A stretch of 6,801 nucleotides of DNA from an uncultured Variovorax sp. Lineage in GTDB: Bacteria; Pseudomonadota; Gammaproteobacteria; Burkholderiales; Burkholderiaceae. This document shows, piece by piece, positions 5,277 through 6,801 of the stretch. Each line of letters starts with the position of its first letter. Position 1 is the first letter of the stretch. The DNA is taken from positions 1-6,801 of the forward strand of contig CAMLCW010000279.1 of the NCBI GenBank assembly GCA_946478645.1, in the 5' to 3' direction. The notes beneath the pieces are model-generated. The model ran no database searches and was not told the origin of the DNA. It saw only the letters and a list, made by a program, of their open reading frames with translations. The position numbers were made by a program, and so were the translations under genes.

Positions 5277-6801
5277 TCAGGCCGCGAGGCGCTGCTCGAT
5301 GGCGGCCCGGGTCTCGGGCAGCTCCTTCGGCAGGTGGTGCTTGAGCTGCTCGAAGAGTTCGGCATGCAGCTTGAGTTCGGCTTCCCAGGCGGCCTTGTCG
5401 ATGCTGGTGACGCTCTTGAACTGCTCGGCGCTGAAGTCCAGGCCGGTCCAGTTGAGTTCTTCGTAGCGCGGGCTCACGCCGAACACGTGGTCCGTGCCCT
5501 CGGCCTTGCCTTCGATGCGGTCGATCATCCACTTGAGCACGCGCATGTTCTCGCCATAGCCGGGCCAGACGAACTTGCCGTCGGCGCCCTTGCGGAACCA
5601 GTTGGTGGTGAAGATGCGCGGCTGCTTCGCGCCCGAGGCCTCGAGCTTCTTGCCGAGGTCGAGCCAGTGCTGGAAGTAGTCGCTCATGTTGTAGCCCATG
5701 AAGGCCAGCATCGCGAATGGGTCGCGGCGCACCACGCCGACCTGGCCGACGATGGCCGCGGTGGTTTCCGAGCCCATGGTGGCGGCCATGTAGACGCCTT
5801 CGGTCCAGTTGCGGCCTTCGGTCACCAGCGGCACGGTGGTCGAGCGGCGGCCGCCGAAGATGAAGGCGTCGATCGGCACGCCGGCCGGATCGTCCCAGGC
5901 CGGGTCGAGCGCCGGGTTGTTGGTGGCGGCCACGGTGAAGCGCGAATTGGGGTGCGCGGCCTTGGCGCCGGTTTCCTTGGCGATGGCCGGCGTCCAGTCC
6001 TTGCCCTGCCAGTCGATCAGGTGCTCGGGCAGCTTCTTGCCGGGCACGTCGTCTTCGAGGCCTTCCCACCAGACGTCGCCGTCGTCGGTCAGCGCCACGT
6101 TGGTGAAGATCACGTCGCGGTCCAGGCTCTTGAGGCAGTTCGGGTTGGTCTTGAGGTTGGTGCCGGGAGCCACGCCGAAGTAGCCGGCCTCGGGGTTGAT
6201 GGCATACATGCGGCCATCCTTGCCGGGCTTGATCCAGGCGATGTCGTCGCCGATGGTGGTGACCTTCCAGCCCTCGAAGCCGGCCGGCGGCACGAGCATC
6301 GAGAAGTTGGTCTTGCCGCAGGCCGACGGGAACGCGGCCGCCACGTGGTATTTCTTGCCCTCGGGCGAGGTCACGCCGAGGATCAGCATGTGCTCGGCGA
6401 GCCAGCCTTCGTCGCGGCCCATGGTCGAGGCGATGCGCAGCGCGAAGCACTTCTTGCCGAGCAGCGCGTTGCCGCCGTACCCCGAACCGTAGCTCCAGAT
6501 CTCGCGCGTCTCAGGGTAGTGGACGATGTACTTCGTCTTGTTGCAGGGCCAGGAGACGTCCTTCTGGCCGGCTTCGAGCGGCGCGCCCACGGTGTGCACG
6601 CAGGGCACGAACTCGCCCTCGGCGCCGAGCACGTCGTACACGGCCTTGCCCATGCGGGTCATGATGCGCATGTTGACCGCCACGTAGGGGCTGTCGGAGA
6701 GCTCGATGCCGATATGGGCGATGGGCGAGCCGAGCGGGCCCATGCTGAACGGCACCACGTACATGGTGCGGCCCTTCATGCAGCCGTCGAACAGCGGCTG
6801 C
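5277..6801 (-). CDS. pckG: Phosphoenolpyruvate carboxykinase (GTP), N-terminus cut by window edge
   Basis: This cytoplasmic enzyme converts oxaloacetate and GTP to phosphoenolpyruvate, GDP and CO2, the first committed step of gluconeogenesis. The frame is open to the right edge. The visible 507 residues start [18 protein letters not shown], which is internal to the family, so about 110 N-terminal residues are missing (usual length about 600-620). Numbering from the internal Met at 6779: [19 protein letters not shown] at about 100-118 is the substrate region; [11 protein letters not shown] (148-158) is the P-loop with the reactive cysteine C154 typical of the GTP class; GDDIAWIKP (178-186) is the kinase-2 metal site; [11 protein letters not shown] carries the conserved arginines; and [18 protein letters not shown] holds the mobile lid. 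The ATP-type enzyme lacks these features. All visible catalytic motifs are intact. The internal Met is not the real start. Its promoter lies outside the window; its 3' end is closed by the 5232-5264 terminator. Confidence 0.97.
   Translation of the reverse strand, partial: QPLFDGCMKGRTMYVVPFSMGPLGSPIAHIGIELSDSPYVAVNMRIMTRMGKAVYDVLGAEGEFVPCVHTVGAPLEAGQKDVSWPCNKTKYIVHYPETREIWSYGSGYGGNALLGKKCFALRIASTMGRDEGWLAEHMLILGVTSPEGKKYHVAAAFPSACGKTNFSMLVPPAGFEGWKVTTIGDDIAWIKPGKDGRMYAINPEAGYFGVAPGTNLKTNPNCLKSLDRDVIFTNVALTDDGDVWWEGLEDDVPGKKLPEHLIDWQGKDWTPAIAKETGAKAAHPNSRFTVAATNNPALDPAWDDPAGVPIDAFIFGGRRSTTVPLVTEGRNWTEGVYMAATMGSETTAAIVGQVGVVRRDPFAMLAFMGYNMSDYFQHWLDLGKKLEASGAKQPRIFTTNWFRKGADGKFVWPGYGENMRVLKWMIDRIEGKAEGTDHVFGVSPRYEELNWTGLDFSAEQFKSVTSIDKAAWEAELKLHAELFEQLKHHLPKELPETRAAIEQRLAA

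Noticed and set aside
4559..5365. A 268-codon minus-strand frame over the membrane protein gene
   Set aside because: It runs through the bidirectional terminator and the lysR promoter region. The plus-strand gene has a strong Shine-Dalgarno and membrane segments, so that strand is preferred.
5200..6450. A 416-codon minus-strand frame within pckG
   Set aside because: It is a frame-shifted shadow of pckG with Arg/Gly-rich low-complexity product; the pckG frame shows all family motifs.
6777..6779. ATG at 6779 as the start of pckG
   Set aside because: The frame stays open to the window edge and the upstream codons (QPLFDGC) are conserved family sequence, so this Met is internal.
1..6801. CRISPR arrays, tRNA or rRNA genes, insertion-sequence ends
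   Set aside because: No regularly spaced repeats, no cloverleaf or rRNA-like sequence, and no transposase or terminal inverted repeats were seen.

Overview
The window is GC-rich DNA with a strong bias for G or C at third codon positions. It carries a GTP-type PEP carboxykinase, a LysR regulator divergent from a small membrane protein gene, and short operons. The gene content and protein style suggest a betaproteobacterium of the Burkholderiales, most likely Comamonadaceae (Variovorax-like). That placement is inference from style; no rRNA or marker gene is present.

Layout, left to right. (1) Positions 1-1136, minus strand: a DUF1016/YhcG-type PD-(D/E)XK nuclease gene. Its last few codons lie beyond the left edge, and the gene contains three strong in-frame DNA palindromes. 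(2) 1137-1217: an 81-bp gap with no recognisable feature except a weak 5-bp hairpin. (3) 1218-3271, minus strand: a two-gene operon. A calcineurin-like metallophosphoesterase comes first, followed 14 bp later by a fused SpmA-SpmB membrane protein with nucleoside-recognition/Gate domains. The nuclease gene lies downstream on the same strand and could be transcribed with them. (4) 3272-3397: a divergent promoter region with a TAGGG-N4-CCCT(A/T) element, then a 58-residue ORF on the plus strand. (5) 3564-4559, minus strand: a LysR-type regulator whose 3' end overlaps the small ORF by 11 bp. (6) 4560-4666: the LysR divergent promoter region with a second TAGGG-N4-CCCTA element, then a two-helix membrane protein of unknown function (4667-5206, plus). 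(7) 5232-5264: a bidirectional hairpin terminator. (8) 5277-6801, minus strand: pckG (GTP), with its N-terminus beyond the right edge.

How the parts may work together. pckG is central carbon metabolism (gluconeogenesis), and the rest of the right half looks chromosomal and resident. The DUF1016 gene is the accessory-looking element. No complete new multi-gene system is evident. The least explained signals are the in-frame palindromes in the nuclease gene and the paired TAGGG-N4-CCCTA elements, which sit at almost the same distance (61 and 63 bp) from two unrelated, uncharacterised plus-strand ORFs.
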